A model generated the notes under the pieces. That model was not told the origin of the DNA. It did no database searches and saw nothing but the letters and a program-made list of their open reading frames with translations. The position numbers were made by a program, and so were the translations under genes. From Pedobacter sp. (GTDB lineage Bacteria; Bacteroidota; Bacteroidia; Sphingobacteriales; Sphingobacteriaceae): 6,074 bases of DNA. Where the stretch lies: NCBI GenBank assembly GCA_004295885.1, contig SEDG01000181.1:1-6074 (forward strand). The letters are read 5' to 3'. Below are positions 5,679 through 6,074 of the stretch, one piece after another (within the stretch, counting starts at the first letter, position 1; every line of letters starts with the position of its first letter).

Positions 5679-6074
5679 TTAAATCCTCGTTTTAGGAAAG
5701 GCCCATTCTAAGAATTTGGGCATTGCTTTAGCCCAAGTCGGCACATCGTGTTTACCACCAACCATTTCATAATAGAAAATATCTCGAGGTCTCTGGTATC
5801 CCTTTTTCATCAACTCCTTAACCACATCAATGGTATCATCAATAGAATCGATAATAAAATTATGATTACGGTCGGCTAGCTCATCATTCGTGCCAGTCAT
5901 CAACCAAAATTTAACAGCAGGATTTGTTTTTGTATCGCGAATCATTTCATGAACAATACGGTCATCATCAGTATAACCCGCACTTAAATCCTTTTTCCTC
6001 CACCAGAATGAACCAGAAAATACACCAACTGCATCAAAATAATTATCGTTGTTCCAAGCAATATCGAAAGCGGT
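5679..6074 (-). CDS. Alpha/beta-hydrolase esterase (esterase D / Fes-like), C-terminal part
   Basis: The frame is open to the right edge of the window, so this is the C-terminal 131 residues of a longer protein; the ATG at 5943-5945 is internal. The fragment reads AFDIAWNNDNYFDAVGVFS, then GSFWW, which in this family follows the GxSxG nucleophile elbow; that elbow must lie beyond the window. WLMTGTNDE (fragment residues 57-65) holds the likely acid D64, and GGKHDVPTW (106-114) holds the catalytic H109. This order (Asp, then GGxHD) is usual in Fes/esterase D-like hydrolases, which cleave esters such as siderophores, acetylxylan or feruloyl groups. The substrate cannot be decided here. An EF-hand-like stretch, DRNHNFIIDSID (68-79), lies between the Asp and His. 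It is the upstream neighbour of the NTF2-like gene, 62 bp apart, on the same strand. Confidence 0.82.
   Translation of the reverse strand, partial: TAFDIAWNNDNYFDAVGVFSGSFWWRKKDLSAGYTDDDRIVHEMIRDTKTNPAVKFWLMTGTNDELADRNHNFIIDSIDDTIDVVKELMKKGYQRPRDIFYYEMVGGKHDVPTWAKAMPKFLEWAFPKTRI

Noticed and set aside
5651..5680. Possible terminator after the esterase gene
   Set aside because: The only self-complementary stretch is AGCT-AAAG-AGCT, a 4-bp stem with no T-tract, too weak to call.

Overview
The window looks like AT-rich chromosomal DNA from a member of the Bacteroidota, probably Sphingobacteriaceae or a relative such as Pedobacter. This rests on weak or absent Shine-Dalgarno sites, A-rich leaders, promoter-like TAnnTTTG boxes (one perfect, upstream of typA), signal peptides ending in -AQ, and protein families typical of the phylum. 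The genus is an inference and was not tested. No RNA gene, CRISPR array, insertion sequence or other mobile element is visible.

Layout. Positions 1-59 (minus) hold the first codons of the ribosome-associated GTPase gene typA/bipA, with its promoter and an inverted repeat just upstream. Positions 60-321 are non-coding and carry two repeat structures. Then come a VOC/glyoxalase-fold gene (322-780, minus) and, divergent from it, a 71-residue lipoprotein gene (846-1061, plus). The lipoprotein gene's end overlaps by 8 bp the end of a TPR membrane protein gene (1054-2457, minus). That TPR gene is divergent, across only 43 bp, from a gene for a secreted caspase-fold (C14) peptidase (2501-4294, plus). 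The minus strand then carries a six-TM voltage-gated-type potassium channel with a C-terminal zinc ribbon (4330-5109), a secreted NTF2/SnoaL-like protein (5179-5616) and the C-terminal part of an alpha/beta-hydrolase esterase (5679 to the window end).

How the genes may work together. The most interesting unit is the divergent TPR / caspase pair. Both proteins have N-terminal signal peptides. The TPR protein is predicted to place its repeats in the periplasm, followed by three TM segments and a cytoplasmic coiled tail. The gap between the genes is centred on a perfect palindrome, TAAATTTA, that fits the Bacteroidota -7 box in both directions. A co-regulated envelope protease and TPR scaffold or receptor is a reasonable hypothesis, but the sequence alone does not prove it. 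The remaining genes look like ordinary housekeeping or accessory genes with no evident shared pathway.

Start sites were moved from the longest open frames for three genes (TPR, caspase, channel), because signal peptides or ATG codons give better starts.
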